This document shows positions 1-10,746 of a stretch of 39,305 nt of DNA, piece after piece (positions within the stretch are counted from its first letter, which is position 1; every line of letters starts with the position of its first letter). The notes below the pieces were generated by a model. It made no database searches. It was not told where the DNA came from and saw nothing but the letters and a program-made list of their open reading frames with translations. The stretch is from positions 41,967 through 81,271 of the forward strand of contig NW_014040217.1 of NCBI RefSeq assembly GCF_001186125.1, in the 5' to 3' direction. The DNA comes from Sphaeroforma arctica JP610. Its lineage: Eukaryota; Opisthokonta; Ichthyosporea; Ichthyophonida. A program made the position numbers and the translations under genes.

Positions 1-544
1 ATTGGTGTAGACTCGAAGCAGCAATTGAAGCTGTCGTGTCTGGCTGTGTCTCGGTTTGAGGTTGGCGGTTTACCATAACCAGTTGGTAGTAGTATTGGCG
101 CCGGGCCATTGCCGCGATCTCCTTGTTGGACCAACGTTTTGTTGAGTTCTTCCTGATGTCGTCACAGCGTTGGCGGAGGGCTACATGGTCGGGTGTACGC
201 CCGCCCGTGGTTTTGTGTACAGTTTTCAGGTGAGCAAAGATTCTGTACGGGAAGCTCAGTGATGGTTTATCGTGGGCCCAGGCGGGTTGCGTCAGAGGGG
301 TAAGTGGATTTGTGCTGGCCATTGAGTCGAGTTTTATTCCCAGGCAATCTCCGAGGTAGTCCGCGAATTGTCGCAAGGGGAGCAGGCCGCAAAAGTGAAG
401 TAAGTTTGTTTGATGTTTAGGAAACCGAGGGTATTTAGTGCCCGTGATGATTGCTGCTGCTCTGTGCGTGTGTGCGTACACATACTCTATTGCCTTGAGA
501 GGTGCATGAATACAAAACGATCCTATTGTATGTTGAATGATACA
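1..544 (-). CDS. Uncharacterised open reading frame, cut by the left window edge
   Basis: Read on the minus strand, one frame stays open for about 181 codons from 544 to the window edge. It would continue beyond position 1. No family is recognised. The predicted protein is mixed and plausible as coding: a leucine-rich stretch containing LLHFCGLLPLRQFADYLG, then a basic segment containing RQRCDDIRKN and KRWSNKEIAAMARRQYYYQ, then a Gln/Thr-rich tail. There is no ATG near the upstream end of the open stretch, so it is either an internal or 3' exon of a gene whose 5' part lies to the right, or it starts at an internal Met around residue 90. The minus-strand frame at 776-1198 could be an upstream exon of the same gene, but no junction could be proved. 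It is GC-richer than the flanking AT-rich DNA, which supports coding. It could also belong to an unrecognised transposable element. Confidence 0.4.
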
Positions 545-775
545 TTATCCTGTCATGTATGTATGTGTTATATATATATATAATCTATAACTATGTTCAT
601 GATGTCATACAAAGGTTTTATTAGTTTCTCATTGGGCACAGTTTTTGACCGTCAAGTCTACGAACAGAGCTAGATTCAATGGGTCGTACATTACAATCGA
701 AACAACACTGCCCTCTACCAGTATGACGAGTAGTGCAACGCGGATGGGATAATCTTTTTAACCGTATAATCTGCC

Positions 776-1198
776 CTACAATTTTACTACAGCTAAATTG
801 CCGACTTGGAGGTGTTCATTGAAGTCTGTGTATGTATCTTTTGATACCGCACCTGAAATAAATAATATTATCCCTATGCAGCCGGTACTAGCGTACCACT
901 CGAATGTATCTTCCACTGTACATTTTTGCCGGCCTCTGTAAACTTGAACATGTATCTTGAATTCCACATCCATATACAAGTTCGGATCCTGCGTGCCCAA
1001 CACACCAAGACATTTGTACATGAATGTGTCCATAAGTAGAAAATTGTAGCGCCTATCAATTGGAGGGAAGTGTAAGATTGCTTGCAACTCCTTAGGTAGT
1101 TCATTTAAGGCATCCAGCATCGCTGGCGTGTAAAATCGCCATCTTCGGGAAGTGGATTCCATATTGACGTGACTGTGTATATTGTGGCAGTGGGACAT
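776..1198 (-). CDS. Small protein or 5' exon with weak SNF5-like similarity
   Basis: This minus-strand frame begins at an ATG at 1198, or more likely at the second Met at 1162 (MESTSRRW), and ends at a stop at 776-778. The segment YMDVEFKIHVQVYRG followed by VEDTFEWYA resembles the first repeat of SNF5/SMARCB1 proteins, in which a hydrophobic beta strand is followed by a D-[TA]-F-x-W motif. This comes from pattern memory only and is weak. Positions 853-888 look like a 36-nt GT-AG intron (GTACCG donor, TTATTTCAG acceptor) whose removal keeps the frame and gives EWYASAVSKDTYTDFNEHL, closer to the SNF5 pattern than the read-through version. A complete SNF5 protein would need more sequence downstream, which is not seen. 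It may instead be an unrelated small protein. Confidence 0.35.
   Translation of the reverse strand: MSHCHNIHSHVNMESTSRRWRFYTPAMLDALNELPKELQAILHFPPIDRRYNFLLMDTFMYKCLGVLGTQDPNLYMDVEFKIHVQVYRGRQKCTVEDTFEWYASTGCIGIILFISGAVSKDTYTDFNEHLQVGNLAVVKL
853..888 (-). other. Candidate 36-nt intron sharing a 24-bp sequence with 2072-2095
   Basis: On the minus strand the segment starts GTACCGG and ends TTTATTTCAG. It is a multiple of three, so it is open whether or not it is spliced. Its 3' two thirds match 24 bp at 2072-2095 exactly (core AATAAATAATATTATCCC on the plus strand), and a looser copy lies at 2014-2037. It could be a real minimal intron or simply an AT-rich repeat within a coding frame. Confidence 0.3.
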
Positions 1199-2013
1199 AA
1201 TGAGCTAATGTCGTGTGTCACAGTGTCTGTAACTCTATATTCCCAACTCCTCTCTGTTCTGTGTCTAAATACTTGTGAAATGGTATCAAGTGATTCAGGC
1301 CTAATTGCAATGAGTCACCAAGAGTCAGTCTGTCACAGTGTCACTTGTAATGAAATATGGATATATAATGATAACTTAATCCTAATAATATATATATATA
1401 TATTTCTTAATATTTCTTAATACGAAATAATATTAAAGAACTATAGCAAAGAACAACCCCTGTACCCACACCCGTCTCTGACATATCAACAGATGTTTCC
1501 TATACCCCGGCTAATCACGCTGTTGAAGTACTACTTCCAAATTTCGGTCCAAACCAATTCATCGCGTCTGTTGGTTCCGCCTATGATACTTCCAATACAG
1601 GCAAACCAGCACATACCAAGTGCATCCGTGGTCTGGTGCGGCATCGGTTCACCCAACCTCGCTCCTCAACCGAATTATGACGGATAACCTGGTCCTACTT
1701 GGCATTTCGTACTCTGCGCTAACTTATTCCACAGCACTACACGATAAAGACCCGATCCGAACCACAGAGGTGGGTACGCTATTTAGTAGGTCAGAAAGCG
1801 AATACTTAGCACACTCGATGGTGTCAGTTGTTTGTCAGCACCGGCCTGAATTGATCCAGCGCAAATCCTCCATTGTCGACTCACTTGGTCCAAGCTTCAA
1901 CAGGGAATTTACTGACCACTTCTTCCCATCGATCTTCCCATCGATCTTCCCCGAACCACTACAACGGCTATGAGAGCCGTGCCATATGTACAAACATTGT
2001 AACTTAACTCCTT

Positions 2014-2095
2014 TGAAATAAATAGTATTATACATATGTTCATACATTGTATCATACATACTTGCCATTTTTGAAATAAATAATATTATCCCTAT
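2014..2095. repeat. Two tandem ~58-bp AT-rich units
   Basis: The motif TGAAATAAATARTATTAT occurs at 2014 and again at 2072, each preceded by an ACATTGTA-containing flank, giving a period of about 58 bp. The second copy is identical over 24 bp to 854-877, inside the minus-strand frame at 776-1198. Confidence 0.55.
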
Positions 2096-2330
2096 AGCAA
2101 AATTAATAAGTTAAGTTGCTGATCAATGAATAATTCCTTATTCTTAATTATGTAATATGTGAAATAAAATCGGGAATATCTTAATCCTAATGCTAATTAT
2201 CAATTATGAAGAATAAATATTTTTTGACATAGATTCATAATTAAAAAATATGATGAAGGACTCTTTCTAAATCTGTGAAGAAAACGTACAATACGTATCT
2301 TAATGATGTGTTGTATGGCCTGCTGTAGTC

Positions 2331-2425
2331 AGCAGAATTCAGCACTCAGCTGTGCAGCACTCAGCACCCACAGCAGTTCAGCACTCACAGCAGTTCAGCA
2401 CTCAGCAGTTCAGCACTCAGCAGTA
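2331..2425. repeat. CAGCA-rich minisatellite
   Basis: Imperfect tandem units are built from CAGCACTCA and CAGCAGTTCAGCACTCA, with a basic period of 14-17 bp and about six copies. The tract abuts a small palindromic segment at 2445-2470 (TACTCTCTAGAGTAGTA). It lies outside any gene I can support. Confidence 0.75.
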
Positions 2426-3061
2426 GTTACTCTTTCGCTACTCTCTAGAGTAGTACTCTGTACATTTATTTTTGTATAGACTAGAGACTAAAGAGATCCT
2501 AAACCCCTATTATAAAAGGCCTAAAGCCCCTGTTTGTTTAAGACATAAAAAGGGGCTATGTAAGTCCCTAAACCCGGCTCAATTACATGTTTTGTATTTT
2601 GTTTTGAAAAATATAAATATAAATATATAAAAAGGCACTCTGGAGTCTGGTGGGCAAACTGGACATGCTGGGCCACTTGTCGCTCTTGGGCTCATTCAGC
2701 AATTAGGGCTTCTCGCATCATCATGACAATTTTTTTTAATCAAATGATAATAAAAAACATCAAAAGTAACAACCTTTTTATGAAGAAAAAAACAACAGAT
2801 GTATTTACTTGTTGTGAAGACAATCCCTGAAAATCCTGGACCCGCGGGCCGCATTTGGGAAAGTATTCCTCCAAATTCGGCAATTTGATATAGCTTTTGT
2901 TCTTTTCTCCAATACAATGAGGCACTACAATAAAATAAATATGTATGAACAGTGTATGGAAATAAAAGCATAAAGAGCATAAGGAAGTTGGCCTTTCCAA
3001 CATTCAAAACAGAAGACCAAAAGTGATACATCGCAACACCACAGTCCACACTCTCTTCTTG

Positions 3062-3068
3062 TATAAAA
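3062..3068 (+). promoter_or_regulatory. Possible TATA box of the transporter gene
   Basis: TATAAAA lies 44 bases before the transporter ATG at 3112. This spacing would allow a start of transcription near 3090 and a very short leader. The AT-rich context makes a chance match possible. Confidence 0.3.
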
Positions 3069-3111
3069 CAAGATATTTCGCCGCAAGAATTACCATATTA
3101 TATTCACAAAG

Positions 3112-5058
3112 ATGTCTAATCAGAAGTCAGAATACCAAGGGAAGGCAGAAAACAATACTGTCTCCACTGAAGACCTCATCCTCGATGATGATGAGCACGA
3201 CTACGATTCCGATACCCAGGGGAAGGGAACTGTCTTCTCCGGTTTCCTCAATCTGAGTAACACTATTATTGGATCAGGAATCTTAGGTCTGCCTTCAGCG
3301 TTCATGGGTTTGGGATACGTTATGGGTACCGTGTTCGTAGTACTCTGTGGCTTGATGTCCGCCTTCACTCTTCACTTGCTGTCCAAGTGTTCGCACAAAA
3401 TTGGCGGCCGCCACCACAGTTACGGTTCCGTAGCTCACGCCTCTGTTCCATGGTTGTCGTGGTTTGTCGACTTGGTGGTAATCTTTAACTGCTTTGGGGC
3501 GGGTGTGTCGTATCTAATAATCTTCGGAGATAACATGCCTGATTTCATGGAGTACGTTGCTAAAATCAATGACCCCGACAGCATCTGGCTCAACAGGCAC
3601 TTGTGGATAAGCGTAGCTTTCGTAGTATTCGGTATCCCCCTCACTGTCGCACCCAGATTGGACTTCCTGAAGTACACATCTTTCCTCGCACTTGTAAGTG
3701 TGACCTATTGTATGATTCTGGTAATCTTGTTCTGGGCTGAGCCGAGCGCTGAGTGGAACCCATGCGCCGACTACACGGATGAAAGTAGCTGCCGAGGACC
3801 CTCCGAAGCCTTCAACTCAAATTTCCTCGACATTTTCAAGGCACTGCCCGTCTACGTCTTTGCATTCTGCTGTAAGTAACTGATATGTGTGTTCGTTCGT
3901 GATATAGAAATGTTCACAAAAGAGAACGAGACGTGATCCTTGTCTCCAAATCCGTGTGTAATATGCGCTTGGGATGTTTAATGTGCTTTTGTGCATGGCC
4001 CCAAAATTCTAAATTGGGTGCTTTGATAGTCTGTCACGGTTCCGGTATTATGCAACATTATTAACAGGATGTTTTGGAAGGACATAAGCTGTCCTCGCTT
4101 CTCAAGAAAATTCTACGTATATGCCCAGACGTGCCAAGTCCGACTGCTAAGAGGCCACTTAATTCGTGTTTGTGTGCGTGTGAGATCTTAACCACCAATC
4201 GAATTCAGCACTAACTTCGCAAAGCCAAGCACGCTGTATTTCCGTAAACTAATCAGTAATCAAATCTACATTTCTGAATCGGCCCCTTGCCCTGAAATAG
4301 GCCACTACAACATTTTTGGAATTTACAACGAGATGCGAGTCCAGACGGTGAGGTCGATGGACTTTGTGGTCAGCTGCGCTCTGTGCTTTGTAGGAAGCAT
4401 GTACATTGTTTTCGGACTAGGAGGTTACCTGACTTATGGAACCGAGACCAAGTCTAACATCCTACTCAATTTCCCTTTGAACACCGTGAGTTCAATTGCT
4501 CGATTCGCCATCTCCTTCGTTGTGGCGGTATCATATCCCCTTATGACCCACCCTGTTCGTTCCGCCATGTTGCATCTGTATGATATCATCATCTCGAGAT
4601 TCGGATCCGAGGAGAAGAGTGAAAAGGCTGGAAAGATTGCGTACTGGGTGTGCACAGTGATTGTGCTGGCCGTTACCTACGTAATTGCCATGTTGGTCAC
4701 TGATCTTGGGTAAGTGTCGATGACTTTTATACATACTTGATTTGGCGTAACTGAATGTGTTATATTGTGAGTGTACCTCGCGTTGCTCTGACTCTGATTA
4801 ATGTTGCTCGTGTGAAAACAATATCACCCAATACTCCATTCTTCATTCCACTACTACTACAGATTTGTCTTCGGTGTAATTGGAGCCACAGCTTCAAGTA
4901 TGATTGCGTTCGTGCTACCGGGCGTTTTCTACGTGATGCAGTACAAAGGCGAGACAAAGGACTCGGCCTGGGAGAAGGTTCTCTTCTACGGTGCCTGGTT
5001 CTTCATTGCCTTTGGTATTGTCTTCTCTGTTATAGCCACGTACGTCATGTTCGTCTAA
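3112..5058 (+). CDS. SLC38-type sodium-coupled neutral amino-acid transporter (Aa_trans family), three exons
   Basis: Exons are 3112-3871, 4301-4709 and 4863-5058. Junctions are canonical (GTAAGT donors, AG acceptors) and in phase, giving 454 aa. An acidic cytosolic tail (about residues 1-42) is followed by TM1 with the family's broken-helix signature NTIIGSGILGLPSAF. About eleven hydrophobic segments follow. A Cys-containing outer loop (NPCADY, SSCRGP) lies near residues 220-240. Exon 1 ends in the conserved FAFCCHYNIF(G)IYNEM stretch, split by intron 1. Later come the GYLTYG and SYPLMTHPVRSA motifs typical of SLC38/AVT proteins. The predicted role is Na+- or H+-coupled transport of glutamine-like neutral amino acids at the plasma membrane or a vacuole/lysosome. 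Fungal AVT-type vacuolar transporters are the main alternative. Length is normal for the family (about 450-500 aa). The start fits because no in-frame ATG lies upstream and the tail resembles SNAT N termini. The 3' end faces the ENGase gene, 490 bp away. Confidence 0.92.
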
Positions 5059-5125
5059 ATGGGCTACGATAGATATATATAGCAACCTGTCATTCTGTGA
5101 CCATGGATTCAGCAAATTAGAATGT

Positions 5126-5131
5126 AATAAA
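5126..5131 (+). promoter_or_regulatory. Poly(A) signal of the transporter gene
   Basis: AATAAA lies 68 bases after the stop codon of the transporter, in AT-rich DNA. Position and sequence are typical for a polyadenylation signal. Confidence 0.6.
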
Positions 5132-5548
5132 ATATTATGCGGGGTGGCCCCTCAAGTCTTGTATTTGGTTTGATTTGGTACACTGCATCTTTGTTTGATT
5201 TTGTTCTGCGTATACTGTATGTGGTGCGAATCGCGAGCGCTAGGGTAAAATTTCTAATCGAATCGATTGTGGTCGTGAACAAATTCAAGGTGCTCATTAC
5301 CATAGCGCACTTCAGATGTGCACCGAATCACACTAACAATAATGTAGCTAAGACCATCTCAGTCTGAAGGGCGCTATAGACTTAAGCATCTCTTGATACG
5401 CTCCCATTATGTAGTATTTTAAACATGACGCTTGGAAGGTGTATGTTAGTAACAACGAAGATATCTCAAAATTAAGCCGTATATAGTCCACCTCAACTAA
5501 TGCTTGATGTTGATACCGGGTTAACAATCAGCAATCAGTGAAAATATA

Positions 5549-8500
5549 TTATATTACATAACCTTGACGCTCGATCGTTTCTACTTTTTCAATCACTACA
5601 TTCAAGGCGTTTATATAAGCGAAAACTAGTTTGTCATCCAGGAAATATCCCGCACTGAACATGCACCTAATGCCGGTGAAAGTCTCAGTCGCACCCAGGA
5701 TGCCACGGGGATCCAGGACCACACCGCCATCTGGTCCATTTTGGATTACCAAAACTAAATTTTGGTATTAATGTGCAGTATAGGTAACACAAATTTTTAC
5801 CCCTAAACATGCACCCAACTTCCACCCAGACTATGGCCCAGCGCACACACTGGGTATACCCCAAACCACACCCCCGCATACAACGGAAGCTTGGTATCAG
5901 ATCCACCAATCATCATGTGTGCCTCATTCTGTTGTTCATTATCTTCAAAAAGTGTGTTGTGTGATGCGCTTGGCGATTCAGGTTCCTTCACACTGCCTTC
6001 TATTTGCATTGAGTTGGAGTGTGATTGTGCGTGTGCATGACTGGATGTCTCGGGCGCTGTTGGTGGTTGCACACATAGCCCCAGTATTGTGTAGCGGCAT
6101 TCCGAGGTTTCTCCCAGGTAGAGCTGGAGGGGTGGTGTAGGATTGCAAACTGCGAAGACGGGTGTATATGGACATGATCACGAAGAGTTAACTAAAATGC
6201 GCATGTGATCGGCGATCGGCCACCAAACCATATAGTGGACTTTTGTAAAGGATGCAGGGTTGAGGCAATGGTGGTGTTATATGTCCAGCTATGCATCGGA
6301 TGTTGGTGAGTAATGGCAGCTACATATACAGAAGAGGATGAATACTTCAGAGGCAACGCGAAGGCGGCAACCGCAACGATAAACTCGGAATAGGTGACAT
6401 GGATTATACACCCCGTACAACATAGCTCGAAGGCCCATATCATTTACACCAAAAACAAAATCATGCATACACAAGTTACGACGGTAGAAGTGGCATACAT
6501 ACCTTGCGATGTACATGCCCACACCCGGTAGCGCATAGGTTTGGCAGCTACACAGGTACAAGTCCTCCCGCAGGTGAAAATTTTGCCCCATTGCAACGTG
6601 CAGGTCAGCTGTAGCAGTACTCTATTCTCCGCTGTATCCATTTCTTCAACGACCGGCTGTGTTTTGTCACATAGGTCTGTGGCTTGTGGGTCTGATGCTC
6701 GGTTTCGAGGGCTGGAAATTGGTGTGCTGAGAGTTTGATAGATCACACGGTCATATAATACATCGTGAACCTCTATGGGGCTGTTCGAACTGCTGAGAAT
6801 ATGTGTGCACTGCGTCGCCTCGTCTACCGTATGTTTTGTAGGTTCATGGACATCAGTCTTACGCTGAACAGAAACTTCACCTACTACCACGCACCAATCG
6901 CTACGCCCAACACTCTCAGAAGCAACTATCAACACATCTATGCCCACGCGAATTGTGCCAATGGGTTCACCACTTTGGGTCTGGTGTCCCTCAGGTCCTA
7001 AACTCACCGCTTGCCATTCCATCAAAATTTGCTGCCAATCTCCCACACCCAAGGAAGATTTCTTTATATGCTCTGTACACGGTTGTGCAAACTCGGTATT
7101 TGAAGCCTCGTACCGTGCCGATATATTCTCTGACTCATCTACGCACCCTCTATTCACCCCTACACTTATATCTAGAATCGGTGTTCCGGTATCACTACCA
7201 TTTTTTGTGGTTTTGTACAGACTATCAGTAATCCCGGATGCGTTTCTCACTGCGTATATGATCGATACAACGTATCGCTCATTTATGTCTAACTCGCAAT
7301 CCAGCACACGCACATTGTACGATTTGGAAGCGGACACATCGCTTGGGATTCTGATAGCCCCTTTGAAAGGTCCATTGGGAACGCCCGATGATTCTTCATC
7401 AGTACTACCTGCTATTGACAATAGGGGTTCATCTTCGTTGCCTTGATCTACAAAATAGCCTTCATCAAGCGAAAGTTCCTCTGAAGCCATATAGTCCCCA
7501 ATGTCCAAGCGTATGTCATCAGCTGTTCCTTCGGTAGGTATTGTCTTATTCATAATCTCCAACACACACGGACCCTCATACGCACCTCCCATCGCGTGGA
7601 TGTGATTCTTGTCCGGATGTATTCTTTCACAACTGCTTTTGCACGTGGGCTCATCAGTGACTCCCCTCGTGCAACACCCACTCGTCCCTGAACAGTACAC
7701 CGCTGCCGCGCCACCAACCGCCGCCGAAGGATCACACTGAGCCACTCGGACTCTCAACCCCGAGCGAGCACTAACAGCTTCCCAACCACTTCGAACACCA
7801 ACGCACTGACTTTGCTGCCCGATATCCGCCCACACACGTGCACTTCCACAGCGTTTTGCGCATTCACACCTCAGCCCACGATCTGTGCTTCTCGTGTGTA
7901 AATCTTCCGAAACGACCGCACTCTGTGTATCACCAGTCGCCTTGGTCGCATAGCTACTAGATGTATATATGCGTGTATCTCGCGCGTCTTTCCCCGCCAG
8001 CCAATATCCCCGTCCTGTACCCATGTTGAAGTTCGTACGGAACGGCAGTTGAGAGGTTCTCAGAGGCCGGAACTGCAAATACGGCAGAAGATCGGTCCAG
8101 AACCGAGACTATTCGAATATGAAAACGAAGTGATTCAGAATCGATCAGAACATTTAAATGACTGGTAGACATTAATTCGGTACAGTCCTGAATCGCTCTG
8201 GAAAGCAATGGCCATTGAGCAGGCGATGAATGCCAAAATATAAAAATTTATTTATGAATAATATACGATATACCAAGTACTTGAGTATCTGCGAGTAGAA
8301 CTGTTAAATAGTGAGGGCAATGCCTCTAAACCATTCCGGAGATCTGACAAAACACCATTTCCTTATGATGCCAATATATCGGAACTCCACCTCCAAACTA
8401 CACGCTCGTTGACAACACTTAAATCATGAATGCATACCTGATTGTCATCATATCCTCCGTTTGGTAGATTTTCATGCACCCACCCTGGTGCAAATAGCGC

Positions 8501-8739
8501 GGTTGAGAGACCGTGCGTGGCTATCTTCTCTAAAGCCAACTTTGAATTGAAGCCACCGCCACCAAAACAACTGAATAAGATAGAGGAGAATCACCCGGAA
8601 ATTGAGTGAGCGTTGGAAGTCATCATTTGTACCTCCATTACCGAGAAAAGAATGAATTGTGAATGTCTATCTATGGATTTTCAGGCCACTGATATATATA
8701 TATATATATATGTGTGCGTGTGTGTGTGTGCGCGCGCGC

Positions 8740-8799
<60 letters not shown>

Positions 8800-10746
8800 C
8801 ACTGAATTTTGTCAGTATATAGACTAACTCGTGAACATTCCAACCGTGAGTCGAGACCTACCAAAGGTAAAGCATATGGTACACTTACCGTGTAACTCGA
8901 CAAACAGGGTTTAGCAGTGTTGATGTTGAATGTAGGACATAAGCGACCGTCATATAACTGCCTACGGCATACCACTGCCTCGCCACTAGGACGTGATACA
9001 TATATACCCTGAATGTAATGAAGCTTCCAAATATACAAGACCGCTACATGTTCGTCCGGGTACACCTACCCCCTCCCGTACACGTCGATACCCGTGTACA
9101 CATCGGATGAGCGTCCGTCGTGTGTGATAGTTTCCTTTCCTCTTGGGACGGGTGCGTAAGCTTCAGCTATTGTGCGCGATGCAGCTAGCCCCTCGTCCGT
9201 CCAGGCGTAGTTGAGAAATATACCTGCCATGCAAGGAATGAGAACAGATGCTAAATATGAAAGCTAAAATTCGCTTCTGACAAGCTCCAGCATATACAAA
9301 GAATTGGAGACAGCGTTGATAGCCTATATAGCCTACAAAACGCTTAGTAGATATGTTATGAGGTTCGCCTTTGCGAACGCAGACATCCGCGAGTTATGTG
9401 TATATATGTACGTATGTAGAGATACGATTGTCGAAAGGTGACTGGAGTACAGTGCATATACACACCATCGCTCTCACGCATAAAGATGTCATTTAGATAG
9501 TTCAGCTCGTTCTGCCACTTCAACCGTCCGAAGATCGTCACTGAGTCGTACCATATGACCTGTATAGGTACAATGTGTCAGATTAGTTATAAAGCTAGAA
9601 GTATGGACTAGGGCTCCCACGTCTCAGCTTCGTAGCTCATAACTGGTGCCGAAACCATACTTCCAAAATTAAACTTTGGCCTACGAGTGCTTGATCGTGC
9701 CGTATGCAAGCACGGTTCATGACAACTACGACAAGGTATATATCCAACAGGCACTTCGTGTTTCCAGCTGATAATATACGACCAACACAATGCACAATAC
9801 CACGAACCTGACCACCATCAACGAGCTTATGTGTCACCTCTGTCAACACCTTGACAAAATATAGAAGATTGTCAATGAACTCTTCCTCAAGGGGGTTCTC
9901 TATATTTATGAGCCAGCCGTCGAAGCCGTACTTCACACAGGCCGTGGCCAAGGCGACCGCGAGATCTTTAGCTCCCTCTCGCGTGCATAAGACGCTAGCG
10001 CATATTTCCCAGCCCTTCTCCCACTCTGTGATGAATGTGCCCAGACACGCCACCCCATTAGTACGGCACTGGGCTATAAGAGATGGCGGTGGGATCGTGA
10101 CGAGATGGTGGGAGAAGTATATGTACATGTCGATGTATTGCCAGTGGTATATGTTGTAGGGAGTTTGTTCGTCACTCCCCTGGAAGTACCGCTCCGTCGC
10201 ACAGTAACCTCCTCGATAGTCGTGACACACTATTGTGCGAGGCACGCGCGGTGGTGTATTTGTCGTCTCTGATAGACCGTAGCTGGTAAACCCCTCCGCA
10301 GTTGTGTTCGATTTGGTTGTGGACGAAACTGGTACACCCAATTCATTGCGCACTAATCTGCTTGTCAATTCAAGTTCCGATGTCGAGATCGATATTACAT
10401 CTTCCGTATTCAGTTCGTTAATCCAGTGTTTGGCCTGCGATTGCAGAAGTGAGATTGATGCTACAACCTATGAGTTTCCCGCATGACCAGCCAGAATACC
10501 TACCAATTCCATTGATGAAATCAAGTTCATACATATATTTATAATACACAGCCAGCCAGCAGCTCAGAAAAATCGCCATACCGGGATCTACACCCCTCAC
10601 ATGCACAGTGTGGCAGTAGTATCGCCCCCAAAATTTTGAAACCTCAATCCAACACATCACACCTTGTCGAGCAGTTCGTCAATACTTCCGATAGGCAGGC
10701 GCTCTGGGGCCTTCTCGGCGATTGCATGGGAGTTCTGTGGCGCTAT
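5549..10746 (-). CDS. ENGASE: Cytosolic endo-beta-N-acetylglucosaminidase (ENGase, GH85), at least eight exons; first exon not found
   Basis: ENGase cleaves the chitobiose core of free or misfolded-glycoprotein N-glycans in the cytosol. I assign exons at 10746-10663 (PERLPIGSIDELL, like the animal N-terminal region), 10434-9808, 9559-9466, 9223-9070, 8570-8438, 8072-6503, 6149-~5826 and 5754-5549. Catalytic-domain motifs in order are RTIVCHDYRGGY, IYHWQYIDMYIYFSHH, VACLGTFITEWEKG, YGFDGWLINIEN (holding the family's catalytic Asn and Glu), VIWYDSVTIFGRLKWQNELN, GIFLNYAWTDEGL, GIDVYGRG, GGGGFN, LFAPGWVHE and LPFRTNFNMGTGRGYW. The C-terminal region also matches animal ENGase: VGGAAAVYCSG, DWCVVVGEV, LLQLTCTLQW, LYLGETSECRYTILGL, VIQNGPDGG. 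All assigned junctions keep frame, giving about 1063 aa, against about 743 in human. The excess lies mostly in the long 1.57 kb exon, which has acidic, Ser/Thr-rich inserts. A ten-residue piece containing the family's FW motif is missing between 8438 and 8072. FWHSSPAQW near 8240 may supply it through a small exon, but its borders are unclear. The donor of the penultimate exon is also uncertain. Confidence 0.88.
8693..8798. repeat. Compound microsatellite (TA)n-(TG)n-(CG)n-(TG)n-(TA)n in an ENGase intron
   Basis: The tract runs TA repeats, TG repeats, a short CG-repeat core, TG repeats and TA repeats again, roughly symmetrical about the CG core. It sits in the intron at 8571-9069. Alternating purine-pyrimidine steps over about 100 bp make it a strong Z-DNA or cruciform candidate and a likely site of length polymorphism. 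Confidence 0.85.

Larger units (their letters stand above)
1199..3061. other. Spacer with short repeats and possible decayed coding remnants
   Basis: About 1.9 kb lies between the minus-strand frame and the transporter. Plus-strand frames around 1440-1970 are moderately open in all three phases (for example GPNQFIASVGSAYD near 1540-1590, and LVLLGISYSALTYSTALHDK near 1690-1750), and base composition is more balanced there than in the flanks. It may hold a decayed or spliced gene, but no family is recognised. The rest, from 1980 to 2700, is AT-rich with short repeats that are listed separately. A possible stem-loop pairs AGCCCCT near 2525 with AGGGGCT near 2551. Confidence 0.3.

Noticed and set aside
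2696-3049. 117-codon minus-strand frame upstream of the transporter
   Set aside because: It runs across the probable promoter, has a Phe/Leu/Tyr-rich composition expected from AT-rich DNA, and matches no family.
8613-9065. Frames on both strands across the TA/TG microsatellite
   Set aside because: They consist largely of Ile-Tyr, Thr-His and Val-Cys repeats produced by the microsatellite, within an ENGase intron.
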